From the NCBI GenBank assembly GCA_045561055.1, contig JBJKYL010000014.1, positions 62,001-126,000 of the forward strand: 64,000 nt of DNA, written 5' to 3'. This DNA is from SMWC01 sp045561055 (lineage in GTDB: Bacteria; Pseudomonadota; Gammaproteobacteria; Steroidobacterales; Rariloculaceae). Each line of letters opens with the position of its first letter. Within the stretch, counting starts at the first letter, position 1. Positions 44,006 through 52,168 of this stretch are shown piece by piece. The translations under genes were made by a program, and so were the position numbers. The notes under the pieces were generated by a model that was not told the origin of the DNA, did no database searches, and saw only the letters and a program-made list of their open reading frames with translations.

Positions 44006-45974
44006 CGGGACCGGGTTGGCCGTTTTCGATAGCCGGCGGTATTGTGGTAACTGTATCCGGTGAGTTGATTGCAGGTAACAATGGTCGTTCAGCATCTCTC
44101 ATGAGTGTGACGTCATTCTCTGCATTTTGTAGCTGCAAATCTCTGATGTAGCGATATTTTGCATCGGTCTCGAAACTTGCCTGAATACTGTCTCGTAGAA
44201 TGGTGGGGCGAATGAATACCATAAGATTCGTTTTAACTTTTTCCGCAGTGCGCGCGCGGAAGAGCCAGCCCAAACCGGGAACGCGGCCGAGGAGTGGAAC
44301 GCGTTGTTCGCTCTCGCGGAGCTGGTCGTCGATTAGACCGCCCAGCACGAGAATCTGTTGATCTTCCACGAAAACTGAGGTGGTAATCGTTCTATTATTC
44401 GTGACCAGATCGACTGCGCCTGAGGCTCCACTACTGATGCTAGAGGTTTCTTGCTCTATGGTGAGTTTCACGCCACTACCCGAGTCAATTTGCGGAGTAA
44501 TCCTAAGGCTAGTCCCTACTTCCTCACGTTGAATCGTTTGGAAAGGATTTACGGAACCGGCGACCGTACCGGTATTAGAGTAACTTCCAGTTAAGAAGGG
44601 GACTTCCTGGCCTACTCTAATCTGAGCCTCTTCATTATCAAGCGTTACGATTGATGGTGTAGATATAATATTAGTGGTAGCGTCTCCGCGTAGTGCGCTC
44701 AAGACAGCGGCCCAGCTTGTACTGCTGTCCCGGATCTGTCCTACTGCTAGCACCGCGCCTTCAGGAACTGCCGATAGGTTTGGTGTGCCACCGGTGGTGG
44801 CAGAGCCAAGTTGAACGATACCGGGCGTGGTCGAGCTGAAGTTCGTTAAGCCGATTGGTGTGCTCGAACTACTACCTTCCGTGACCCAACTTACGCCAAA
44901 TGATCCAGCTGCATCTTCGCTAACCTCGACGATTATTGCATCCACCTTCACCTGTGCTCGTGGAATATCTAGTCGATCGATCACCGACGTCATGTCCTGT
45001 AGAATATTCGCTGGCGCATTTATGATAAGCGCGTTGGTTCCAGCATCAGACCAGATACTTACTCCCTCTGTTGACCCGCCAGAAATGCCGTCGGCGCTGC
45101 CGCTGGTCGTAAACTGAGTCTGTAACTTGATCGCAAGGTCTTCGGCATCGGCATAATCTAGGTAACGTACACGTGTGTCGCCACCGTCTTCGTTTGGTGT
45201 ATCCAAATGCGCTACAAGTGCGCGGTATCGAAGCCGGCTACCCATATTGCCGCTGATAAGTACGCTATTCGTTCGGTCGTCCGCTGCGATTTGGGCTGCT
45301 GGTGCTCCCCCCGCAGCCGCAGCCGCTTGGTTTAGCGTTGTCAGCATGCGGACGACCTCTGTAGCAGATGCATTCTCCAAACGAATAACTTCGATGTCTT
45401 CATCGCCTGCCTGATCCATTCTTGCGACGATATTGAGCATGCGATTCACGTTGCTCGCGCGATCCGAGATAATAAGGATGTTCGATGTTGGGTGTGCGGC
45501 TAGATGGCCATATTGTGGTATTAGCGGACGCAGTATCGGCACGAGTTGCGCTGCGCCTATATTTTCAAGCGTAACGGTCTGAGTTACAAACCGATCGCCA
45601 TCAGACCCAGGCACGGATCCGGGTAGTTGCCGCGCGTTTGCGTCAGGTACGATTTTGACGATGTCACCCGAGTCCATCGCGGCATAACCGTGAACCTGGA
45701 GCGTTGAGAGAAATGCATCATAAAATGCTTCAGGGGACATTGGTGAATAGGACAGTAGAGTAACCTGAGCGCGTACACGTGGATCTACCAAGAAATTTCT
45801 TCCCGTCACCTCGCCGACTGCTTCAATTATTTGTCGGATATCGGCCTCGCGATAGTTGGGCATGATCTGAGGTCCAGCATCCTGTGCGAGAGAATGAGTC
45901 ACGCTGCTGAGTGCTAGCAGGCCCCCTAATGTCATAGCCGAAAGTTTGTCTCGCATCGTGTCGTATCTTTTCAC
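43995..45974 (-). CDS. gspD: Type II secretion secretin GspD
   Basis: Outer-membrane channel of the T2SS. The 659-residue protein has a signal peptide (about 1-30), N0 domain (M-P-N-Y-R-E-A-D-I-R-Q-I-I-E-A-V), N1-N3 repeats, and a secretin core with V-P-F-L-T-G-S and V-P-L-L-G-R-V-P-G-L-G-W-L-F. The GTG at 45974 follows TAGGAAATAA; an ATG 18 bases inside is an alternative. No pilotin-type S-domain could be confirmed at its short C-terminus. Lies between gspC and gspE on the same strand. Confidence 0.94.
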   Translation of the reverse strand: MKRYDTMRDKLSAMTLGGLLALSSVTHSLAQDAGPQIMPNYREADIRQIIEAVGEVTGRNFLVDPRVRAQVTLLSYSPMSPEAFYDAFLSTLQVHGYAAMDSGDIVKIVPDANARQLPGSVPGSDGDRFVTQTVTLENIGAAQLVPILRPLIPQYGHLAAHPTSNILIISDRASNVNRMLNIVARMDQAGDEDIEVIRLENASATEVVRMLTTLNQAAAAAGGAPAAQIAADDRTNSVLISGNMGSRLRYRALVAHLDTPNEDGGDTRVRYLDYADAEDLAIKLQTQFTTSGSADGISGGSTEGVSIWSDAGTNALIINAPANILQDMTSVIDRLDIPRAQVKVDAIIVEVSEDAAGSFGVSWVTEGSSSSTPIGLTNFSSTTPGIVQLGSATTGGTPNLSAVPEGAVLAVGQIRDSSTSWAAVLSALRGDATTNIISTPSIVTLDNEEAQIRVGQEVPFLTGSYSNTGTVAGSVNPFQTIQREEVGTSLRITPQIDSGSGVKLTIEQETSSISSGASGAVDLVTNNRTITTSVFVEDQQILVLGGLIDDQLRESEQRVPLLGRVPGLGWLFRARTAEKVKTNLMVFIRPTILRDSIQASFETDAKYRYIRDLQLQNAENDVTLMRDAERPLLPAINSPDTVTTIPPAIENGQPGPDGG

Positions 45975-46011
45975 GGTTATTTCCTACAGTTTGCTGCGTC
46001 GCTACGCTTTA

Positions 46012-46926
46012 CTAGTTATCGTTTGCTAGATCAGCCAGTTGACTTGTGTCAATAGCCAATACTTCCGGTTGACCGTTACGGATGATGGTTACATTTGCTA
46101 TTGTAGCTTCGGCCAACGCCTCGAACACTAATAAGCTGCGGCTTGGGTCTGTTAGTGCTGTGCCGTTGATGTCGGTAACGACGTCGCCGGGCTGGAGTCC
46201 GAGTGCATCGAATTGACTCTGCGCCTGACCGGGATTGACTCTGAAGCCAATCATTTGGCCCTGTTCGATCTGAGGTTGAAACCGCAGTACATCAGTAATG
46301 CGTGAGACATTTTGAACGATAACATCCTGTAGAGAAGACGGAGCGGGTGCCGGTAGCGCAGAACTCAGCGGAACTGTAGCGGTTACAGCATTGGCCGAGA
46401 TATCTTTCGGTAGGCGCAGCGTCTCTAGATTTCCCAGTCGATTGAGAATGATACGATCGCCATATACGGCGTGCAGCATTGTTCCGTTGCTTCCCTCTAT
46501 CAAATCACCAATATAGTAGGTCTTTTCTTGAGCCTGGCTATCCGTAATGATTGCCCAGCCGCTGTCGCTATCCTCGGTGGACATGATACCGCGTAGTTCG
46601 AGGTTCAGGTCGGTTTCCGGCAGTTCAACTACCGATTTTAGGACTGGCGGAGTTGTTGCCGAAGGCTCACCGAATAGATGCCTATCAGAGATAGCAGCTA
46701 AATTTAAGTCGGTCGAGACAGGTCCAGAAATTGCCTCATTGACCAGTGGAGGTGGAGAGTTCAGGGGCGTTCCCGGAATAAGCACCCACGTAAGCTCAGC
46801 CAGCTTGCCGGCGAGCACTATAATCAGCAAGGCGCACACAACGGAAGGCAGATAGCGATTTGCAGCTCTCGCTAACTCCTCGGGCGGGCGCTCCTTCCAT
46901 CGGAGGAAATGTTTCGCGACGTCCAT
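46012..46926 (-). CDS. gspC: Type II secretion protein GspC
   Basis: Inner-membrane T2SS component linking the platform to the secretin. The 304-residue protein has one transmembrane helix (about 28-50), a proline-rich linker, the HR domain (about 105-180, with L-N-L-E-L-R-G-I-M) and a C-terminal PDZ domain (about 205-300, with L-G-L-Q-P-G-D-V-V-T-D-I-N-G). Promoter-proximal gene of the gspCDEF run, divergent from clpS. Confidence 0.9.
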   Translation of the reverse strand: MDVAKHFLRWKERPPEELARAANRYLPSVVCALLIIVLAGKLAELTWVLIPGTPLNSPPPLVNEAISGPVSTDLNLAAISDRHLFGEPSATTPPVLKSVVELPETDLNLELRGIMSTEDSDSGWAIITDSQAQEKTYYIGDLIEGSNGTMLHAVYGDRIILNRLGNLETLRLPKDISANAVTATVPLSSALPAPAPSSLQDVIVQNVSRITDVLRFQPQIEQGQMIGFRVNPGQAQSQFDALGLQPGDVVTDINGTALTDPSRSLLVFEALAEATIANVTIIRNGQPEVLAIDTSQLADLANDN

Positions 46927-47105
46927 CGATCCCTTTTGGAACCCCGTGGCTTGTCAGCCTCGTTAATAATAGGGACGCAGAGCGGACGGCACAAGTTACT
47001 GAGATAGTAGTTTTAGTACTATTTTGAGCATCTATGGGTGAAATTCTACCTATATGCTCGCTCGCTCCCTTTAAATTCGGTCAGAAGGACAGATAATATT
47101 GATCT

Positions 47106-47435
47106 ATGGCAGAAGATCCTAAGAAACTTAGCGAAGACGATGGCTATGGGTTGGTTCTTGAAGAAGCGCGCTCGCGGCTTAAGAAACCATCATTATTTCG
47201 GGTTGTTCTGTTGAATGATGACTACACACCTATGCAATTTGTGGTTCAGGTGTTACAAACGATTTTCTCAATGGATCGATCTAGTGCGACCCGTGTGATG
47301 CTTGAGGTGCATACTAAGGGCAAAGGTAGTTGCGGGGTGTACACTTTCGAGATCGCAGAGACTAAAGTGGCCCAAGTAATTGGACTGGCGCAGCAACAGC
47401 AGCACCCGCTTTTGTGCACGATGGAAGAACTCTAA
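47106..47435 (+). CDS. clpS: ATP-dependent Clp protease adaptor ClpS
   Basis: N-end-rule adaptor that delivers N-degron substrates to ClpAP. The 109-residue protein has the conserved core V-L-L-N-D-D-Y-T-P-M-Q-F-V near residue 36 and M-L-E-V-H-T-K-G-K-G-S-C-G-V-Y, which form the amino-acid-binding pocket. Its stop overlaps the clpA start by one base (TAATG). aat, which attaches Leu/Phe degrons, is encoded nearby on the other strand. Confidence 0.95.
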   Translation: MAEDPKKLSEDDGYGLVLEEARSRLKKPSLFRVVLLNDDYTPMQFVVQVLQTIFSMDRSSATRVMLEVHTKGKGSCGVYTFEIAETKVAQVIGLAQQQQHPLLCTMEEL

Positions 47436-49726
47436 TGTTGTCGAGCGAACTTGAATATTGCCTTAACGAAGCGTTTCAAAAAGCGCGGGAAGCTCAGCAT
47501 GAGTTTATAACAGTCGAGCATCTTCTACTTGCATTATGCGACACGCCGCAAGTGACGGAAATTCTCAACGCTTGCAGCACAGACGTAGGTCAGCTTCGAA
47601 GTGATTTAATAGAATTTGTTATGGAATCTACGCCCCGATTAACAGTGGGTGATGATGAGGACGAAGTGGACGTGCAGCCAACACTAGGTTTCCAGCGCGT
47701 GCTACAACGATCCGTATTTCACGTGCAATCCAGCGGTCACAAGGAAGTTACGCCGACAAATATTTTGGTAGCTATCTTCAGTGAGAAGCAATCGCAGGCC
47801 GTGTACCTTCTGGGTCTGCATGACGTTGCTCGGCTAGATGTTGTGAATTATATCTCGCACGGCTTTTTGAGTTTGAAGGAAAATCGGGATGAGGGCGGTG
47901 AGGAAAACGATACTGTAGACGCTGATCGCTCAGATACCGAGACAAGTGCTCTTGACCGTTTTACGACAAATCTTAACGTGCAGGCGGAAGAAGGTCGTAT
48001 CGACCCGTTAATTGGTCGCGCATTAGAAATCGAACGCACAGTGCAAATCCTCTGCCGGCGTCGTAAGAATAATCCCCTCTATGTAGGCGAAGCCGGAGTT
48101 GGTAAGACTGCGCTTGCAGAGGGACTTGCGCGGCTGATCACCGAAAAAAATGTTCCGGAGATTCTTAGGGATTGCACTATTTACGCGCTAGATATGGGAT
48201 CGTTGGTTGCAGGAACGAAATATCGCGGCGATTTCGAAAAGCGTTTTAAGAATGTCGTTTCGGAACTCAAACGGAAGCCGGGCGCTATTCTCTTTATAGA
48301 TGAGGTACATACAGTGATTGGCGCTGGTGCGGCGTCTGGCGGCGTTATGGATGCGTCTAATCTCATTAAGCCCGTTCTTGCTAATGGCGATTTACGCTGT
48401 ATCGGCTCTACGACCTACGCTGAGTTTCGTGGAATCTTCGAAAAAGACCACGCATTGGCTCGGCGGTTTCAAAAAATAGAGGTTGTCGAACCGAGTATTA
48501 CGGAAACGATAGAGATACTCCGCGGAATAAAAACGCGCTTCGAAGACCATCATGATGTGCGCTACGATGAAGATGCCCTTGAGGCAGCAGCAGAGTTGTC
48601 TAGCAAACATATAAACGATCGTTATTTGCCAGATAAAGCAATTGATGTGATCGACGAAGCTGGTGCTAATAGAAGGTTACAGCCTGAAGCAGAGCGGCAG
48701 AAAATCGTCGACCTACAGCTCATCCAGAATATAGTTGCGAAGATAGCGCGTATTCCGCCGAGAACTGTTTCGGCATCGGATAGGGACGTCCTGCGGAATC
48801 TCGAGCGGGATTTGAAGCTCGTTATCTTCGGGCAGGATAAGGCGATTGGCGCGCTGTCATCAGCTATTAAGATGTCGAGATCGGGTCTTAGAGACGAGCA
48901 CCGTCCTGTTGGTTCGTTTCTGTTCTCAGGACCTACGGGGGTGGGCAAGACGGAGGTCACCCGGCAACTCGCAATGACGATGGGTGTAGAACTTGTCCGC
49001 TTCGACATGTCGGAATATATGGAGCGTCATACTGTCTCTCGTTTGATCGGGGCACCGCCAGGTTACGTTGGTTTCGACCAAGGCGGGCTCATGACCGAAG
49101 CTGTGACAAAGAACCCGCATTGTGTCGTATTGTTAGATGAGATAGAGAAAGCACATCCTGAGGTTTTTAATTTGCTACTGCAGGTTATGGATCATGGCGT
49201 CCTAACCGATAATAATGGGCGCAAGGCCGATTTCCGTAACGTAACACTAGTCATGACTACCAATGCGGGAGCACAGGAGACGAGCCGGGCTTCAGTTGGT
49301 TTTACTCTTCAAGATCATTCTAGTGATGCGATGAGAGTCATAAAGAAGATGTTTTCGCCGGAGTTTCGTAATCGTCTCGACGCGATTATCCAATTTGAGC
49401 CGCTCAATGAGACTTCGATTGCACGCGTGGTCGATAAGTTAATTGTGGAGCTCGAAACTCAGCTCGATAAAACAGATGTCACTATCGAATTGGAGCCCGC
49501 TGCGCGCACCTGGATCGCGGAGCGTGGTTACGATAAGAAGATGGGCGCCCGCCCGATGGAGCGTGTGATACAAGAATATATTAAGCGTCCACTAGCCGAA
49601 GAATTATTGTTCGGTCAACTGACAGATGGAGGGCATGTTCGTGTGGACCTGAACCCGGATCAGGATGGGTTAATCCTAATACCCGAGTCTGTGACGAGAA
49701 AAATTGAGGACCCAACGGAAAATTAA
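47435..49726 (+). CDS. clpA: ATP-dependent Clp protease ATP-binding subunit ClpA
   Basis: Hexameric AAA+ unfoldase that feeds ClpP. The 763-residue protein has the N-domain (about 1-140) that binds ClpS, and a first AAA domain with GEAGVGKT at 218-225. A second AAA domain has GPTGVGKTE at 499-507, followed by a D2-small domain. The middle domain of ClpB is absent, so it is ClpA. The frame is open from 47414, but the ATG at 47435 gives the normal N-terminus. Its 3' end is 5 bases from convergent infA. Confidence 0.97.
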   Translation: MLSSELEYCLNEAFQKAREAQHEFITVEHLLLALCDTPQVTEILNACSTDVGQLRSDLIEFVMESTPRLTVGDDEDEVDVQPTLGFQRVLQRSVFHVQSSGHKEVTPTNILVAIFSEKQSQAVYLLGLHDVARLDVVNYISHGFLSLKENRDEGGEENDTVDADRSDTETSALDRFTTNLNVQAEEGRIDPLIGRALEIERTVQILCRRRKNNPLYVGEAGVGKTALAEGLARLITEKNVPEILRDCTIYALDMGSLVAGTKYRGDFEKRFKNVVSELKRKPGAILFIDEVHTVIGAGAASGGVMDASNLIKPVLANGDLRCIGSTTYAEFRGIFEKDHALARRFQKIEVVEPSITETIEILRGIKTRFEDHHDVRYDEDALEAAAELSSKHINDRYLPDKAIDVIDEAGANRRLQPEAERQKIVDLQLIQNIVAKIARIPPRTVSASDRDVLRNLERDLKLVIFGQDKAIGALSSAIKMSRSGLRDEHRPVGSFLFSGPTGVGKTEVTRQLAMTMGVELVRFDMSEYMERHTVSRLIGAPPGYVGFDQGGLMTEAVTKNPHCVVLLDEIEKAHPEVFNLLLQVMDHGVLTDNNGRKADFRNVTLVMTTNAGAQETSRASVGFTLQDHSSDAMRVIKKMFSPEFRNRLDAIIQFEPLNETSIARVVDKLIVELETQLDKTDVTIELEPAARTWIAERGYDKKMGARPMERVIQEYIKRPLAEELLFGQLTDGGHVRVDLNPDQDGLILIPESVTRKIEDPTEN

Positions 49727-49731
49727 GTAGC

Positions 49732-49950
49732 TTAGCGTGAACGGTAGATGATGCGGCCCTTGCTAAGGTCGTATGGCGTTAACTCAACAGTGACGTTATC
49801 GCCCTTGAGTATTCGAATATAGTTCTTGCGCATCTTGCCCGAAATATGGGCGGTGACGGTATGGCTATTCTCGAGCTCTACACGAAAAGTCGTATTCGGT
49901 AGCATTTCCGAAACTACGCCTTCCATCTGGATTGCTTCTTCTTTGGCCAT
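49732..49950 (-). CDS. infA: Translation initiation factor IF-1
   Basis: S1-fold initiation factor of 72 residues: M-A-K-E-E-A-I-Q-M-E-G, a central N-S-H-T-V-T-A-H-I-S-G-K-M-R-K-N-Y-I-R, and P-Y-D-L-S-K-G-R-I-I-Y-R at the end. Standard length. Same strand and order as the upstream aat gene, as in many gammaproteobacteria. Confidence 0.98.
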   Translation of the reverse strand: MAKEEAIQMEGVVSEMLPNTTFRVELENSHTVTAHISGKMRKNYIRILKGDNVTVELTPYDLSKGRIIYRSR

Positions 49951-50039
49951 ATTGTGTTGCCATCCTATTTACTACGGCGCCGAATTGTTGCATATCCCTT
50001 AAGCTTCCCGCAACGATTCAGCTTGATCTAATAGGTTAT

Positions 50040-50837
50040 TTAAGAAACTGATCCCCGCCGGTCACTGAAGACTTGAAAATCCTGTGTCCACGAGTGAGGA
50101 CTACCCGCAGGGTCGCAGAGATTATTAAGTTGTTGTAGGAATTCATTTCTGGGGAGGGTTGTCGCTCCGAGTGTTTGTAGATGATTAGACCAGATCTGGC
50201 AATCTAGCAGTTCAAAACCAGCATCCTTTAGAAATTCGATAGCTGTAATTAGCGCGATTTTAGATGCGTTTGAAATACTTGAGAACATTGATTCGCCGAA
50301 AAACACTTGTCCAATGCCGATGCCATACAGACCGCCAACCAGCGCATTATCATGCCATGCCTCGAACGAGTGTGCCCAGCCAAGTTCGTGCAGTGTCTCA
50401 TAAGCGATGCGCATATCCGTTGTGATCCAGGTGCCACTGGAATGGTTTCGTGGCCTAGCGCAGCTTTCGATGACGGATGAAAATGCCTTGTCGCAGCTGA
50501 AGGTTAGTTCTGAGCGCCTTCGAGTCCGTTGCAGGCGGCGTGAGATGTGGAGATTATCTGGCCATAACACGGTACGCGGATCGGGAGACCACCATAAGAT
50601 TGGTTGATCTAGTTCATACCACGGAAATATCCCACTAACGTACGCTGTCAGCAATCGTTGCGGACTGAGATCGCCGCCGCTTGCAAGAAGCCCGTTAGGT
50701 TCGGTTAGAGCTTCATCGAGCGGTGGAAACGCGTTGCGCTCATCGTTATCAGTAAGCCATCGTGGCCCGCTCAATTCTGGTTTGCTCCAGTGAAAAATAA
50801 GGCGCTCATGATCGTAGGTCTCGTCGATAGGGAACAT
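50040..50837 (-). CDS. aat: Leucyl/phenylalanyl-tRNA-protein transferase Aat
   Basis: Adds Leu or Phe to N-terminal Lys/Arg, creating degrons for ClpS-ClpAP. The 265-residue protein shows F-P-P-L-D-E-A-L, the L-L-A-S-G-G-D-L-S-P-Q-R-L-L-T-A-Y motif, G-I-F-P-W-Y, I-L-W-W-S-P-D-P-R and V-F-F-G-E-S-M-F-S, all diagnostic. The N-terminus is about 30 residues longer than usual, so the true start could be further in. It overlaps the upstream FemAB-like gene by 32 bases. Confidence 0.94.
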   Translation of the reverse strand: MFPIDETYDHERLIFHWSKPELSGPRWLTDNDERNAFPPLDEALTEPNGLLASGGDLSPQRLLTAYVSGIFPWYELDQPILWWSPDPRTVLWPDNLHISRRLQRTRRRSELTFSCDKAFSSVIESCARPRNHSSGTWITTDMRIAYETLHELGWAHSFEAWHDNALVGGLYGIGIGQVFFGESMFSSISNASKIALITAIEFLKDAGFELLDCQIWSNHLQTLGATTLPRNEFLQQLNNLCDPAGSPHSWTQDFQVFSDRRGSVS

Positions 50838-51951
50838 GTGCAGTAAGTTCGTTCATATATGCTTCGACGTGTTGGCGTTCCCGATCGAGAAAATCTGCGA
50901 CAGCGTTGTTGAAGGTTGGGTCTATGATCCAATGATTCGACCAGGTTGTGGTGGGGTTGAAGCCGCGGCTGATTTTGTGCTCGCCCTGCGTGCCAGGCTC
51001 GAAATAACTCAATCCTTCTCTTATGCAGTAGTCGATGCCCTGGTAGTAACAGGTTTCGAAATGCAGACTATGAAAATCAGCGAGACTACCCCAGTACCGC
51101 CCATAGAGGGTATCGTTGCTGCGGAAACAAATAGCCGCCGCGATCGGCTGTCGTTTAAAACGGCCGAGGATGACGATAAGGTTTTCGGGCATAGTTTCCG
51201 CTATTTCGGCGAAAAACTTTCGATTCAGATAGGGATTGCGGCCCCGACGAAAAAACGTGTGCGAGTAAAAGTTGAAAACAGTTTCCCACTCTTCGGCTGA
51301 AAGCTCGTTAGCGTTCAGATGTTCGAATAGAATACCGGCTTCGCTAATACGGCGTCTCTCGCGCCTCACTTTCTTTCGTTTTGAGGAGTTAAACCGACCA
51401 AGAAAGTCATCGAAACTCCGGTAGTCATAGTTATTCCAGTGGAATTGGTAGCTTTTCCGTGTCAGTAGCCCTCTAGCCTCGAGATAGTTGCGCTCAGATT
51501 CGGTCGGGAAAAGCACGTGGAGGGATGACACCCCTAGTTCGTTACCGAGTTCTCGAGCGGCATTAAGAAGTTTTGTGGCGATGGATGAAAAATCTGTCTG
51601 TATCCTCACCATGAACCGTTGCCCGGTAGCTGGCGTAAATGGGACGGCACAGACTAGCTTGGGATAGTAGGATAGGCCCGCTTGTGCGTAAGCGTCTGCC
51701 CAGCTCCAATCGAAGATAAATTCGCCTTGAGAATCGTGCTTGAGATATAGAGGTAATGCTCCCAGTAATTCGCCATCGCCGATGACTGTGAGATAATTCG
51801 GCTGCCAAGATGTGCCTACGCCAACACAGCCGGATCGTTCCAATGCAGCTAGAAATTCATGCCGGAGGAACGGCGAATCTCCTGCGAGAGCGTTCCAGGC
51901 GGCGGCCTCGAGGCTCGAGATTTCGCTATGGCGTCGGTGCGTAAGTTTCAT
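50806..51951 (-). CDS. FemAB-like GNAT-fold protein (PF04339 / DUF482)
   Basis: A 381-residue protein of the PF04339 family, which has a duplicated acetyltransferase-type fold related to FemAB peptidyltransferases. Blocks seen include N-x-L-x-G-D-S-P-F-L-R-H-E-F near residue 22, FDWSWADAYAQ near residue 80, K-R-K-K-V-R-R-E-R near residue 190 and E-P-G-T-Q-G-E-H-K-I-S-R-G-F near residue 320. The biochemical role is unknown; it might transfer amino acids or acyl groups. It lies upstream of aat with a 32-base overlap, where many relatives carry the arginyltransferase bpt. Confidence 0.85.
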   Translation of the reverse strand: MKLTHRRHSEISSLEAAAWNALAGDSPFLRHEFLAALERSGCVGVGTSWQPNYLTVIGDGELLGALPLYLKHDSQGEFIFDWSWADAYAQAGLSYYPKLVCAVPFTPATGQRFMVRIQTDFSSIATKLLNAARELGNELGVSSLHVLFPTESERNYLEARGLLTRKSYQFHWNNYDYRSFDDFLGRFNSSKRKKVRRERRRISEAGILFEHLNANELSAEEWETVFNFYSHTFFRRGRNPYLNRKFFAEIAETMPENLIVILGRFKRQPIAAAICFRSNDTLYGRYWGSLADFHSLHFETCYYQGIDYCIREGLSYFEPGTQGEHKISRGFNPTTTWSNHWIIDPTFNNAVADFLDRERQHVEAYMNELTAHVPYRRDLRS

Positions 51952-52168
51952 AGGTTTTTCGAGTAGCTATTCGTCTTGAAGACTGGTTGGTGTGTTAATA
52001 GGGCATACTATAACTAGTTCGAATGTCCGCATCAGGAATGTGCTCAAAGAATCACAGGAGATTTTTAAACATCCGGATCTTGCGTAATCTGATAAATCAA
52101 TCGAGGGGGCTAATATTCTCTGAGTCTATGTATAATCAGCATCTTAACAGAACATTCTCGGGTAAAAC

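Noticed and set aside
47004..47022. Perfect 6-bp inverted repeat ATAGTA/TACTAT between gspC and clpS
   Set aside because: Too short and A/T-rich to call a terminator or operator.
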